44,898 nucleotides of DNA, taken from an uncultured Anaerolineae bacterium (GTDB lineage: Bacteria; Chloroflexota; Anaerolineae; J036; Brachytrichaceae). The position numbers were made by a program, and so were the translations under genes. The notes under the pieces were generated by a model. It saw only the letters and a list, made by a program, of their open reading frames with translations, did not search any database and was not told the origin of the DNA. Below, in pieces: positions 7,845 through 14,808 of the stretch; positions within the stretch are counted from its first letter, which is position 1; each line of letters begins with the position of its first letter. The DNA lies in assembly GCA_938034415.1 (NCBI GenBank), contig CALHLE010000011.1, forward strand, positions 1 through 44,898, written 5' to 3'.

Positions 7845-8339
7845 TCACCCGCGCGCCGGCGTGGCTTCCGGTCGCGGGGGAGGCTGCAACAGCTCCAGCG
7901 TGATGCCGTTGCAATCGAGGAAGTAGATCGCATAGCCGCCTTTGTTCACGCCATGCTCGATAGCCACCGGTTTGTCAGCCTTGAAGCGCACCCCCAGCGC
8001 CTTCATGCGCTCGAACTCCTTATGAATATCGTCCACGATGAACGCCCAGTGGCCGCTGCCGGTGTGATTGGTCGAAAGATCAAGGTCATCGCGGCCATGG
8101 GGATGAACATACTCCACCAGCTCGATGTGATGGTTGGCGTGTTCGGCAAGCGGCTGGCCCGGCACGCGCAACTGCGCCACCTTGAGATGGGCGCCGGGGA
8201 AGGCCACCAGCCGTGCGGTGTATTCGTTGTGCTGCTCCTGCCCGCGAAAGTACTCCAGGCCGAGCACTTCGGTGTACCACTTGACCGACTCTTCGAGGTT
8301 TCGGACGGTGAACGAGACGTGGAAGATGCCTTGGATCAT
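7845..8339 (-). CDS. VOC-family (glyoxalase/dioxygenase-fold) protein
   Basis: The protein has 164 residues with two beta-alpha-beta-beta-beta modules of the vicinal oxygen chelate fold. It opens MIQGIFHVSFTVRNLEESV, a typical first strand with a metal-ligand His (His7). The second module begins GSGHWAFIVDDI, and the fold ends YFLDCNGITLELL, whose Glu is the usual last metal ligand. It could be a glyoxalase I-like lyase or an extradiol dioxygenase-type enzyme; nothing here fixes the substrate. It lies 22 bases downstream of pdhB and 19 bases upstream of glgA on the same strand, so it is probably co-transcribed. Confidence 0.8.
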   Translation of the reverse strand: MIQGIFHVSFTVRNLEESVKWYTEVLGLEYFRGQEQHNEYTARLVAFPGAHLKVAQLRVPGQPLAEHANHHIELVEYVHPHGRDDLDLSTNHTGSGHWAFIVDDIHKEFERMKALGVRFKADKPVAIEHGVNKGGYAIYFLDCNGITLELLQPPPRPEATPARG

Positions 8340-8361
8340 AGATTTATTCTGTCTATGCTAT

Positions 8362-9342
8362 TTATCCGCGCATCAGCCGCAATGCGCCGCGCACGATGGC
8401 GCTGGGCTGCGGCAGCACGACCTCCTCGAGCGTCTTAGAGACGTGAATCGGCACATCCAGGCCGGCTACCCGCACAATCGGCGCGTCGAGTTCGTCAAAT
8501 GCCGTCTCCATCACGCGCATAGCAATCTCTGCGCCGACGCCGCACGAAGCGTGGGACTCGTGGGTGATGAGCAGGCGATGGGTCTTGCGGAGCGATTGGA
8601 CGATGGTCGCAACGTCCATCGGCACGGTGCAGCGCAAGTCAATCACCTCGGCAGAGATGCCATGCTCCTGCTGCAACGTCTCGGCGGCTTCGAGCGCGAA
8701 CAACAACTGACGCGAATAGCTGACGATGGTGAGGTCGCTGCCTTCGCGCTTCACATCGGCCACGCCGAGCGGGATGGTGTATTCGCCATCCGGCACCGGC
8801 CCTTTGGTGTTGTAGAGCAGCTTGTGCTCGATGAACATGACCGGGTTGTCGTCGCGCAAGGCGCTCTTGAGCAGCCCTTTGGCGTCGGCTGGCGTGGCCG
8901 GCAGGACGACTTTGAAGCCGGGGATGTGCGTGAACAGCGCCTCGAAGCTCTGCGAGTGTTGTGCGCCGTTGCCGCGCCCGCCGCCTTGTTGCGCGCGGAT
9001 GACCATCGGCACCTTCACGCGGCCGCCGCTCATGGCGCGCATCTTCGCCGCCTGGTTCCAGATCGAGTCGGCGGCGACCAGCGCGAAGTCCATGAACATC
9101 AGCTCGGGCACCGGCCGTTTGCCGGTCATGGCCAAGCCCACGCCCATGCCGATGAAACCGGCCTCGCTAATGGGCGTGTCGCGCACGCGCTCCGGGCCGA
9201 ACCGGGCCAACAGGCCTTCGGTCACCCGAAAGACGCCGCCGTAGGCGCCAATGTCTTCGCCCATCAGGATGATGTTGGGGTCGCGCTCCATCTCTTCGGT
9301 GAGCGCTTCGCGCAATGCCTGGGTGTAAGTCAGCTCTCGCAT
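8362..9342 (-). CDS. pdhB: Pyruvate (2-oxoacid) dehydrogenase E1 component, beta subunit
   Basis: This is the beta half of the thiamine-diphosphate E1 heterotetramer that decarboxylates pyruvate or a branched-chain 2-oxoacid and passes the acyl group to E2 lipoyl. The protein starts MRELTYTQALREAL and shows ILMGEDIGAYGGVFRVTEGL with the ThDP-contacting Glu, RVRDTPISEAGFIGMGVGLA, GGGRGNGAQHSQS and VIDLRCTVPMDVATI. ATG 9342 is preferred to the in-frame TTG 9372, because homologues begin near MRELTY. It lies about 90 bases downstream of pdhA. No E2 gene is in the window; an E3 gene is at 13362. Confidence 0.9.
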   Translation of the reverse strand: MRELTYTQALREALTEEMERDPNIILMGEDIGAYGGVFRVTEGLLARFGPERVRDTPISEAGFIGMGVGLAMTGKRPVPELMFMDFALVAADSIWNQAAKMRAMSGGRVKVPMVIRAQQGGGRGNGAQHSQSFEALFTHIPGFKVVLPATPADAKGLLKSALRDDNPVMFIEHKLLYNTKGPVPDGEYTIPLGVADVKREGSDLTIVSYSRQLLFALEAAETLQQEHGISAEVIDLRCTVPMDVATIVQSLRKTHRLLITHESHASCGVGAEIAMRVMETAFDELDAPIVRVAGLDVPIHVSKTLEEVVLPQPSAIVRGALRLMRG

Positions 9343-9432
9343 GGCCAATGAGTTGAACTGCGGAAGGCCCAAAAGGGCGTCGGGTTTTGCCGTCGCCCCT
9401 TTGCGCGCTTCGCCATCTTCGTAGTGGCAATT

Positions 9433-10392
9433 TCAAATCCAGAAGTCGGTGTAAGCCTCTTCGGGATCGGGATACGGTGATGCTTTGGCGAACTGGACTG
9501 CGGCTTCGATCTGCCGGTTCACGCGCGCGTGGATGGCGTCGAATTCCGCATCGGTCACCCCTTCGGCCTGCGCGAGGTGGGCGCGCAGGCGCTTGATCGG
9601 GTCGCGCTCGCGCCATGCGGCCACTTCCTCTTTGGTGCGGTAGCTCTCCGAATCGCCGATCATGTGGCCGAGCAGGCGATAGGTGCGCGCCTCGATGAAG
9701 GTGGGGCCTTCGCCCGTGCGCGCGAGCTGCGCGGCTTCGCGCACGGCCTCATACACGGCGCAGACGTCGTTGCCGTCCACTACGACTGCGCGCATGTTGT
9801 AGCCCTTGGCGCGATCGGCCACCTGCGCGAGCGGATTGGACTTGGCCAGCGGGGTCATTTCGGCATAGAAGTTGTTCTCGCACAGCAAGATCAGCGGCAG
9901 CTTCCACAACTGCGCCATGTTGAGCGCCTCGTGGAAGACACCCTGATTGATTGCGCCGTCGCCGAAGATGGTGAGCGCCACGCGGCCGTTGCCATCGAGC
10001 TGCGCGCTGAGGGCCGCGCCGGCAGCGATCGGCACGCCGGCGGCGACGATGGCGTTCTCGCCGAGCAGGCCGATGCTGGGGTCGGTCCAGTGCATCGAGC
10101 CGCCCTTGCCTTTGCTGACGCCGGTTTTGCGGCCGAGCATCTCCGCCATCGCCGCGTTCACGTCAATGCCTTTGGCGATGCATGCGCCGTGGCCGCGATA
10201 GGTGCAGGTCAGGTAGTCGTCGGGGTTGATGGCGAAGCATGCGCCTACGGCGGTCGCCTCCTGGCCGACGCACGGATGAAATGAGCCACGGATCTCCTTC
10301 TCCATGTAGAGCTGGACGCAGGCTTCCTCAAAGGCGCGAATTAGCGCCATGCATTCATACATCGAAAGCAACAGGTCTTTGGGAAGAGACAT
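9433..10392 (-). CDS. pdhA: Pyruvate (2-oxoacid) dehydrogenase E1 component, alpha subunit
   Basis: The product has about 319 residues and is the ThDP-binding alpha subunit. FGDGAINQG (residues 143-151) begins the ThDP motif and CENN (171-174) ends it, as GDG-X26-NN should. CTYRGHGACIAKG, KGKGGSMHWTD and GHMIGDSESYRTKEE, with the regulatory-loop serines, are all in place. The frame stays open up to 10464, but a TACAAT -10 box at 10423-10428 sits between that codon and ATG 10392, so MSLPKDLLLS is taken as the start. With pdhB it forms the E1 pair. It sits downstream of a MerR-like regulator on the same strand, 108 bases away, and has its own promoter. Confidence 0.92.
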   Translation of the reverse strand: MSLPKDLLLSMYECMALIRAFEEACVQLYMEKEIRGSFHPCVGQEATAVGACFAINPDDYLTCTYRGHGACIAKGIDVNAAMAEMLGRKTGVSKGKGGSMHWTDPSIGLLGENAIVAAGVPIAAGAALSAQLDGNGRVALTIFGDGAINQGVFHEALNMAQLWKLPLILLCENNFYAEMTPLAKSNPLAQVADRAKGYNMRAVVVDGNDVCAVYEAVREAAQLARTGEGPTFIEARTYRLLGHMIGDSESYRTKEEVAAWRERDPIKRLRAHLAQAEGVTDAEFDAIHARVNRQIEAAVQFAKASPYPDPEEAYTDFWI

Positions 10393-10422
10393 AGACAGGA
10401 TGTGCAAGTTGATGATTGCGAG

Positions 10423-10428
10423 ATTGTA
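10423..10428 (-). promoter_or_regulatory. Candidate -10 box for pdhA
   Basis: The minus strand reads TACAAT. Transcription would begin near 10416 and leave an untranslated leader of about 24 bases before ATG 10392. No clear -35 is visible. The position decides the pdhA start, since the longer frame would begin upstream of the promoter. Confidence 0.4.
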
Positions 10429-10500
10429 CGCCGAAGCGCGCAAACGCGCTTTTGGCCGAGGCACAGCGTGCGGTGGGCCGACTATGATGATAACTGCGGC

Positions 10501-11172
10501 TCAGACGCGACGGCGCTTGGGCGGCGTTGCGTCCGAGGGGCCGGCCGCGTATACGTCGGCGATGGCCAGTTGCACGACGTTGAGCAGCGCATTGATGCGT
10601 TTGACCAGCCGCGCGCTGTCACCCGAGCGCACCTTCGCCGTCTCCGACAGCTCAAGCGTGGCCTCGAGCAGCTTATCCCGAAAGAACAGCGCCGCCTGCA
10701 GCGCGTCTTTAAGCGATGCGCCGGCCATCTTGCTCAACTCGCCGTAGTCTTTGCCCAACAGGCGCGCTTCGTCCAACAAGTGGGCGCCGTCGTCGGCCGA
10801 GACATATTGCAGCGTCAGGCCCATGAGCCGGCGACCGAGGGCGCGATGCCGCGCGCGCATCGGCTCGTCCAACGCGGCCAACCAGCCGGCAGCGCTGCGC
10901 TCGGGCAGCTCCTGGCGCGCGCGCGTCATCGCCCGATCGGCCCATGCCTCGGCTAACAACGCATTGTGCCGGTCTACGCGATGCGACTCAGCGAAGCGTT
11001 GCAGGTCCGACACCGCATAGCGGCGATGCCCGCCTGGCGTCAGCATGTGGGGAATCTCACCCGCATCCGACCAGCGCCGAAGCGTGGCTGGATGCACGTG
11101 CAAGTAAGCCGCCGCGTCGCGCAGCGAAAGCCAGGTCTCATCGGTAAGCGCTTGCTTTTGAGCGTTTCGCAT
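10501..11172 (-). CDS. MerR-like helix-turn-helix regulator with helical C-terminal domain
   Basis: Residues about 14-62 form a MerR/excisionase-type winged helix: LSLRDAAAYLHVHPATLRRW, followed by the wing TPGGHRRYAVSDLQRF. The rest, about residues 70-210, is an all-helical domain with Arg, Glu and Leu-rich segments, such as KDALQAALFFRDKLLEATLE. It resembles the helical sensor or dimerisation regions attached to such domains in Chloroflexota and Actinobacteria. No effector-binding family is recognised. The tail is basic (PKRRRV). It lies between the YprB-like gene, 21 bases upstream, and pdhA, and may control one or both; that is inference from position only. Confidence 0.7.
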   Translation of the reverse strand: MRNAQKQALTDETWLSLRDAAAYLHVHPATLRRWSDAGEIPHMLTPGGHRRYAVSDLQRFAESHRVDRHNALLAEAWADRAMTRARQELPERSAAGWLAALDEPMRARHRALGRRLMGLTLQYVSADDGAHLLDEARLLGKDYGELSKMAGASLKDALQAALFFRDKLLEATLELSETAKVRSGDSARLVKRINALLNVVQLAIADVYAAGPSDATPPKRRRV

Positions 11173-11193
11173 GTGAAACTGATTTACGAACCT

Positions 11194-12468
11194 CTAGGCT
11201 TCGGATCGCAGCGCCTTGCGCTCCAGCCGTGCAATCCGCCGGGCGATCGCCCCGCGCAGCGCCGGCTGTGAGCTGGCGCCTAGCGCCCGTTGCGCGTAGG
11301 TCAGCGCGCGCTCGAGGTCGCCCATGCGCCACTCATAGTGCTTGGCGACCTCGATCAAGGCTTCGACATCGTCCGCCTCCGCCAAACGCTGCCAGAGAGC
11401 TAGCGCTTCCTCCAGATGTCCGCGACGTTTCAAGAATCGCGCGGCGCGCCGCAGGGAGTGGCGTGGAAGCACGGAGAGCATCGAGGATTGCGCACTGGGG
11501 ATTGGAGAGCGAAGATCGCGCCAACTCCCGGCTTCTAATCCTTTAACCGCAGCGCGATAGCTGCGCTCGGCAGCGTCGTAGTCGCCCGCGCGCTCATAGA
11601 ACCGCGCCGCGTTGAAGTGCTCTGCCACATCCTGCGGCTGCGTGAGCGCGTCTGCCAGGCGCGCTATCAGCGTGACCATGGAGAGGATGTCATTCGCGTT
11701 GTGATACATCACGCGCTGCATGTCCTCGCTGGGTTCACCGCCGCCGGCGGCCAGATATTCGCGATACAGAAACGGGATGACCGCGCCGGGCACGTCGCGC
11801 TGCTCGCGCCGCACACCCAGCAGGTGGAACTCAAGCGCACGGAGGCTGCACGAGTCCAGGCTGCTGCGCCAGACGCGACGGGCCAGCGGCAACAGGTCGA
11901 AGTGATGCTTTCCGGCAAAAGGGGACGCCATGCGCGCCAAGACAAAGCGCGACTCGAGCAGCGGCACGTCAAAGGCCTGGCCGTTGAACGTGACAATATG
12001 CTGACGGTCATACGCGCGCCGGCTCACCTCGCTCAGCACCGCGATCTCCTCGACCGGATCGCGCAAGAAGAATTGCTCGATGACGAAGCGCTCGTCCTCG
12101 AAATATCCCAGGCCGACCAGAAAGGCGAACGTGCCAACCCCGCCGTTCAGGCCGGTTGTCTCGGTGTCGAGGAACAACGCTCGGCGCAGGTTTACCTCGG
12201 TGATGGCGCGCCCTGCAATGAGCCGAGCGAGTAGTTCGGGTGAATGTCGCAGCGCGGCGTCCAGGGCGCGGTCGCCGTGGCGATGCGCCAGCGGGTATGC
12301 CGAACGGCTCACGTAGGCGGGGCCGAACGGCGTGCTCAGCGGTTCGAGCTGCGATCCTGCCCGGCTGGCGGCGTGGTTCGGCCGCGGTGCCAGTTGCGAT
12401 GGGTTGAGCAGTATTCTGCTTTTATATTGACCCAGTCGCCGCAGTCGCTCACGCAGGTCGAGCCCCAT
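11194..12468 (-). CDS. YprB-like DEDDh exonuclease domain with TPR-like tail
   Basis: The protein has 424 residues. A ribonuclease H-like exonuclease core spans about 95-270: ALFLDTETTGL gives Asp101 and Glu103, VTFNGQAFDVPLLESRF gives Asp167, and MYHNANDILSMVTL gives His256 and Asp260. This is the full DEDDh set of the YprB family, cytoplasmic 3'-5' exonuclease-like proteins of poorly known role. Residues about 280-424 are helical repeats that read as TPR-like pairs (HFNAARFYERAGDYDAAERS, then similar blocks), perhaps a protein-interaction tail. The start ATG 12468 follows a TACAAT box by 8 bases, which suggests a leaderless message. Confidence 0.8.
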   Translation of the reverse strand: MGLDLRERLRRLGQYKSRILLNPSQLAPRPNHAASRAGSQLEPLSTPFGPAYVSRSAYPLAHRHGDRALDAALRHSPELLARLIAGRAITEVNLRRALFLDTETTGLNGGVGTFAFLVGLGYFEDERFVIEQFFLRDPVEEIAVLSEVSRRAYDRQHIVTFNGQAFDVPLLESRFVLARMASPFAGKHHFDLLPLARRVWRSSLDSCSLRALEFHLLGVRREQRDVPGAVIPFLYREYLAAGGGEPSEDMQRVMYHNANDILSMVTLIARLADALTQPQDVAEHFNAARFYERAGDYDAAERSYRAAVKGLEAGSWRDLRSPIPSAQSSMLSVLPRHSLRRAARFLKRRGHLEEALALWQRLAEADDVEALIEVAKHYEWRMGDLERALTYAQRALGASSQPALRGAIARRIARLERKALRSEA

Positions 12469-12476
12469 CGCGCTTC

Positions 12477-12482
12477 ATTGTA
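12477..12482 (-). promoter_or_regulatory. Leaderless-type -10 box for the YprB-like gene
   Basis: TACAAT on the minus strand ends 8 bases before ATG 12468, so the transcript would start at or next to the start codon. No Shine-Dalgarno sequence is visible between them. Confidence 0.45.
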
Positions 12483-12638
12483 TATCCGCAACCCGGCGAC
12501 ACTGCGCGACAGCCAAGGCTCACTCGCCATGCGCACTACGAAGAAACGCACCAGCTCCCGAACGACACCCATGCGTTAGAGTCGCTTCGAGCCGGTGCGA
12601 GCTTCGGCGGTGCGTCAGCCCTGCGGTATGGCTAGGTT

Positions 12639-13181
12639 TTAAGGAATCTGCTGCGTTGCGATCTTGCAGTTCTTCCCGCCAGCGATGGACCGTCCAAGAC
12701 GGACGAAATCGGTTCGTGGGGACCACCCCGAGATCTCGCGACTCAGCGTCCCTTGCGGCGAGATCAGCACGGCGTGTGGCACGCCCTGGATGCGATACGG
12801 ATCGCTGATGGACTCGTCGCGATCCATCACGGTGGGGAAGGTGATGCCGTGCTGCGCCATGAATGCGCGCACGTCCTCCTCCGACTTGTCGTAGACATTG
12901 ATGCCCAAGAAAATCACGCCTCGTCGGCGCAGTTGTTGATGCGCTGCCACAATCAGCGGCGTCTGGCGCTCGCAATATGGGCACCAACTCGCAAAGAAGT
13001 ACAGCACAACTCCACAGCCTTTCAAGCTGCTGAGCTGCAACGAACGCCCTTCCAAATCGGTCGCTTGAAAGTCGGGCGCTTGGCGCTGCGCCTCGGTGGG
13101 CTGAGCCGTGAGCACTAACGAAGCACTCACCAACAAGGCAAGGGCCAAAAAGCGAGCTTTTGTCATGGCTGTGACTGACAT
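12639..13181 (-). CDS. TlpA/ResA-type secreted thioredoxin-fold protein
   Basis: A signal peptide spans residues about 7-31: basic start, LALALLVSASLVLTA core, AQ-type cleavage region. A thioredoxin-like domain of the AhpC/TSA-TlpA group follows. The redox motif is WCPYC (Trp66 to Cys70), flanked by VVLYFFAS. The cis-Pro region is QGVPHAVLISPQG. The mature protein should sit outside the membrane and either reduce or form disulfides, for example in cytochrome maturation, or deliver electrons to other envelope proteins. The start is ATG 13181. A second ATG at 13166 (MTKARFL) would give a more usual signal peptide. It diverges from lpdA across about 180 bases. Confidence 0.85.
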   Translation of the reverse strand: MSVTAMTKARFLALALLVSASLVLTAQPTEAQRQAPDFQATDLEGRSLQLSSLKGCGVVLYFFASWCPYCERQTPLIVAAHQQLRRRGVIFLGINVYDKSEEDVRAFMAQHGITFPTVMDRDESISDPYRIQGVPHAVLISPQGTLSREISGWSPRTDFVRLGRSIAGGKNCKIATQQIP

Positions 13182-13348
13182 TTGAAACCTCCTTATTACT
13201 TATCTTATTCCCAAACTAGGGCTGACTCGCGCCCTTTGTACCTCAAAGGGCGGCGCCTTGCTTGGCGATGGGCAGAGAGTTTTCTCTTCGAGTCGCGTCT
13301 GGGGCGATGCGCAGGCGCGCGCCACGCATCCGGCTCAGGCGCGGATGG

Positions 13349-13354
13349 GATAAT
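13349..13354 (+). promoter_or_regulatory. Extended -10 promoter for lpdA, leaderless type
   Basis: GATAAT is preceded by TG with one spacer base (13346-13347), which gives an extended -10 element. It ends 7 bases before ATG 13362, and no Shine-Dalgarno sequence is present. This argues against the longer reading frame from 13182. Confidence 0.5.
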
Positions 13355-13361
13355 CGCGCGC

Positions 13362-14804
13362 ATGACAACGGTCTCTGTCACATCTTCCACCGGCGCCCCG
13401 ATGTTCGATGTCGCGGTGCTCGGCGCGGGCCCCGGCGGATATGTCGCGGCCATTCGCGCCGCACAACTGGGGTTGAAGGTCGCCCTGATCGAGCGCGATC
13501 AACTGGGTGGCATCTGCTTGAACTGGGGATGCATCCCCACCAAAGTGCTGTTGCGCAACGCCGAGGTCGTCGAGCTGATCAAGGACGGCGAGGCCTACGG
13601 CATTAGCTACGACAACCTGCGCGTGGACTACGCCAGGGCATATAAGCGCAGCCGCGAGGTGAGCAACCGCTTAGTAAAGGGCGTCGAGTTCCTCATGAAG
13701 AAGAATGACGTCAAGGTGTTCACCGGCGATGGGACGCTCGTCGCGCCGAACGCGATCCTCGTTGAGCATCGCAGCGAGGAGCGCACGATCACGGCCAGCC
13801 ATCTGATCATCGCAACCGGCGCAAAGCCACTGACGCTGCCCTTCCTCAAGCCGGACGGCGCGCGCGTGTTCACCTACCGGCAACTCCTGGAAGTGCAACG
13901 CGCGCCGAAGAGCATGGTGGTGATCGGCTCTGGCGCAATCGGCATGGAGTTTGCCTACATCTTCCACGCCTATGGCTCGGAGGTGACCGTGCTGGAGGCG
14001 CTGCCGCGCATCATGCCGCTGGAGGACGAGGAAGTCAGCGCTGAGATCACGCGCGCGTTCAACCGCAGGGGCATTAAAACGATCGCCGGCGCGAAAGTGA
14101 CCGACGCCAAGGTGAGCACAGATGGCGTCGAGGTGTTCTTCGAGACCGACAAGGGTCAGCAGTCCATCAAGTCGGAGTGGGTGCTGGTTGCTGTGAGCGT
14201 GACGCCCAACACCGCAGGCATCGGGCTGGACAAGGTCGGCGTGAAGGTGAATCAGGCCGGCTACATCGAAGTGGATGACTACATGGCGACGAACGTGCCG
14301 AGCATCTACGCTATCGGCGACGTAACCGGCAAGTTGCGGTTGGCGCATGTGGCCCAAGCGCAGGGGGTGGTGGCCGCGGAATCCATCGCTGCTAAGATGG
14401 GCAGGTACCACGGCCACATCCCCAAGCTCGACTACGACGCCATGCCGCGCTGCACCTACACCATTCCGCAGGTCGCGAGCATGGGCCTCTCGGAAGCGCA
14501 GGCCAAAGCGAAGGGCTACGAGGTCAAGGTCGGCAAATTCCCGCTGCGCGCCAACGGCAAATCCTTGGCGCTGAACAACACCGAGGGCTTCATCAAAGTC
14601 GTGGCCGACGCGAAATACGGTGAGATCCTCGGCGTGCATTGCATCGGGCCGGATGTGACCGAACTGCTGCCGGAGTTCGTGTTGGCTAAGAACGCCGAGC
14701 TGACGCCGGAGGAGATCGCCCGCGCCGTGCACGCGCATCCGACGTTAAGCGAATCGCTGATGGAAGCCGCCGAGGGCGTGAGCGGATTGCCGATCCACAT
14801 TTGA
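13362..14804 (+). CDS. lpdA: Dihydrolipoamide dehydrogenase (E3)
   Basis: This is the flavoprotein that reoxidises E2-bound dihydrolipoamide with NAD+, shared by 2-oxoacid dehydrogenases and glycine cleavage. From ATG 13362 it has 480 residues, the usual length. FAD binding is at VLGAGPGGYVAA (GxGxxG, residues 21-26). The redox-active disulfide is CLNWGC (Cys52 and Cys57), followed by IPTK. The NAD site is VVIGSGAIGMEFA, the second FAD contact is IYAIGDVTG, and the C-terminal His-Pro pair is in VHAHPTLSE. The frame is open from 13182, but those 60 residues are Arg-rich and lie upstream of the promoter. It is the likely E3 partner of PdhA/PdhB. Its stop is 4 bases before the transglutaminase-like gene. 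Confidence 0.95.
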   Translation: MTTVSVTSSTGAPMFDVAVLGAGPGGYVAAIRAAQLGLKVALIERDQLGGICLNWGCIPTKVLLRNAEVVELIKDGEAYGISYDNLRVDYARAYKRSREVSNRLVKGVEFLMKKNDVKVFTGDGTLVAPNAILVEHRSEERTITASHLIIATGAKPLTLPFLKPDGARVFTYRQLLEVQRAPKSMVVIGSGAIGMEFAYIFHAYGSEVTVLEALPRIMPLEDEEVSAEITRAFNRRGIKTIAGAKVTDAKVSTDGVEVFFETDKGQQSIKSEWVLVAVSVTPNTAGIGLDKVGVKVNQAGYIEVDDYMATNVPSIYAIGDVTGKLRLAHVAQAQGVVAAESIAAKMGRYHGHIPKLDYDAMPRCTYTIPQVASMGLSEAQAKAKGYEVKVGKFPLRANGKSLALNNTEGFIKVVADAKYGEILGVHCIGPDVTELLPEFVLAKNAELTPEEIARAVHAHPTLSESLMEAAEGVSGLPIHI

Positions 14805-14808
14805 TGCG

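Noticed and set aside
6722-7903. 393-codon plus-strand open frame
   Set aside because: It is antisense to glgA, which has full GT5 motifs. The plus-strand product is Arg/Val-rich without any known motif.
13182-13361. 60-codon N-terminal extension of lpdA
   Set aside because: It is Arg/Ser-rich, unlike E3 proteins, and lies upstream of the extended -10 box at 13346-13354.
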